Positions 5,855-6,189 of a stretch of DNA of 6,189 bases are shown here, piece by piece; positions within the stretch are counted from its first letter, which is position 1; the number at the start of each line of letters is the position of its first letter. The notes under the pieces are model-generated. The model saw only the letters and a list, made by a program, of their open reading frames with translations, searched no databases and was not told where the DNA came from. The stretch lies in contig CAJTVL010000150.1 of assembly GCA_910579425.1 (NCBI GenBank), forward strand, positions 1 to 6,189, written 5' to 3'. The DNA is from an uncultured Lachnospiraceae bacterium. GTDB lineage: Bacteria; Bacillota; Clostridia; Lachnospirales; Lachnospiraceae. The translations under genes and the position numbers were made by a program.

Positions 5855-5940
5855 CTATGCAAAGCAGCGCAAGAAAAAATGGCTTGGAATAGGGCTTTCC
5901 TGGATTTACTTTGCATAGTTACTTTCTTTGCATAGGGCGG
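5855..5940. repeat. Right inverted end of the RIT element
   Basis: CTATGCAAAG lies at 5855-5864. Its inverse CTTTGCATAG lies at 5909-5918 (44 bp away) and again at 5926-5935 (7 bp further), followed by GGCGG at the tip (5936-5940). This is the mirror image of the left end, with the same 7-bp spacing and 44 rather than 45 bp inside. Apart from the decamers and the tip the two ends differ in sequence, so the decamers are the conserved part and probably the recombinase binding sites. Confidence 0.88.
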
Positions 5941-6189
5941 CGTTATCTCGCCGATTCTTGCAAACATGGCACTGGACGGTATGCAGAAAGTATTGTCAGA
6001 CAGATTCCACACCAACAGGCTCGGAAAGGTGGACTATCGGTTCAAAAACGCCCACAAAGTCAATCTGGTGCGCTACGCAGACGATTTTGTTGTCACAGCG
6101 GCAACGGAGGAAATCGCCTTGGAAGCAAAGGAATTGATAAAAGACTTCCTGAAAACAAGAGGTTTGGAATTATCTGATGAGAAAACGGT
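5936..6189 (+). pseudogene. ltrA: Group II intron reverse transcriptase/maturase, 5'-truncated fragment
   Basis: This is the middle of a group II intron-encoded reverse transcriptase, which would copy intron RNA at its target during retrohoming and help the intron splice. The reading frame begins GGVISPILANMALDGMQ, the second half of the conserved (P)QGG-x-x-SP motif, and continues to RYADDFVVTA with the catalytic YADD at 6074-6085. It then runs to LKTRGLELSDEKT at the window edge and presumably goes on. The 5' half (palm start, fingers) is missing. The frame is closed upstream by a TAG at 5933-5935 that belongs to the RIT end. The ATG at 5966 is inside a conserved motif and has no ribosome site, so no functional product is expected. 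It is on the opposite strand to every other gene here and looks less GC-rich. Confidence 0.9.

Larger units (their letters stand above)
2489..5940 (-). mobile_element. RIT (recombinase in trio) element, complete
   Basis: Three overlapping tyrosine recombinase genes, ritA-ritB-ritC, are enclosed by inverted ends that share CCGCCCTATGCAAAG at the extreme tips. RIT elements are a known class of bacterial element defined by exactly this gene trio and flanking inverted repeats. All three genes are open with complete catalytic sets, and both ends are present, so the copy looks intact and of recent or selected origin. Length by these bounds is 3452 bp. No cargo gene is present. The outermost CCGCC could be part of the element or come from the target, because the same GGGCGG is expected in the interrupted reverse transcriptase gene. 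Confidence 0.88.

Noticed and set aside
5966..6189. Functional reverse transcriptase starting at the ATG at 5966
   Set aside because: That ATG is within the conserved SPILANM motif and has no ribosome site; half of the enzyme would be missing.

Overview
The window is a block of back-to-back mobile elements. It holds four tyrosine recombinases and one HUH (IS91-type) transposase, all read on the minus strand, plus the broken 3' part of a group II intron reverse transcriptase on the plus strand at the right edge. Strong GGAGG ribosome binding sites before nearly every gene, a TTG start with a near-complete anti-Shine-Dalgarno match, and the gene families present suggest a Firmicute, most likely a gut-type Clostridia (Lachnospiraceae/Oscillospiraceae). 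That placement is inference and moderately supported. No housekeeping gene is visible.

Left module (about 20-2488): a two-gene operon read right to left. A tyrosine recombinase (start 2213) is followed by an IS91-family Y2/HUH transposase (start 1351); the genes overlap by 11 bp. A 15-bp sequence with one mismatch occurs inverted at 20-34 and 2474-2488. It holds the tetranucleotide GAAC/GTTC, which IS91-family elements use at their ends, so these are candidate element boundaries. The 260-bp leader holds a nested imperfect inverted repeat (2335-2421) and a terminator-like hairpin (2437-2481).

Right module (2489-5940, about 3.45 kb): a complete 'recombinase in trio' (RIT) element. Three overlapping tyrosine recombinase genes read ritA (5798-4563), ritB (4570-3590), ritC (3609-2593). 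All three have a full R-K-HxxR-H-Y catalytic set. The ends are inverted repeats, and each carries three copies of the decamer CTATGCAAAG in the same mirror-image arrangement: two in direct orientation 7 bp apart, then a third inverted copy 44-45 bp further in. The right end lies exactly at the Q-G-G motif of the group II intron reverse transcriptase and puts an in-frame TAG in front of it. The left flank is not the missing 5' half of that gene, so the locus has been rearranged since or before insertion.

Functionally, ritABC probably act together at the RIT ends. The left module probably moves by IS91-type rolling-circle transposition, with its own tyrosine recombinase in an unknown accessory role. 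The two modules abut with no spare sequence. I see no cargo, RNA gene, CRISPR array or host gene.
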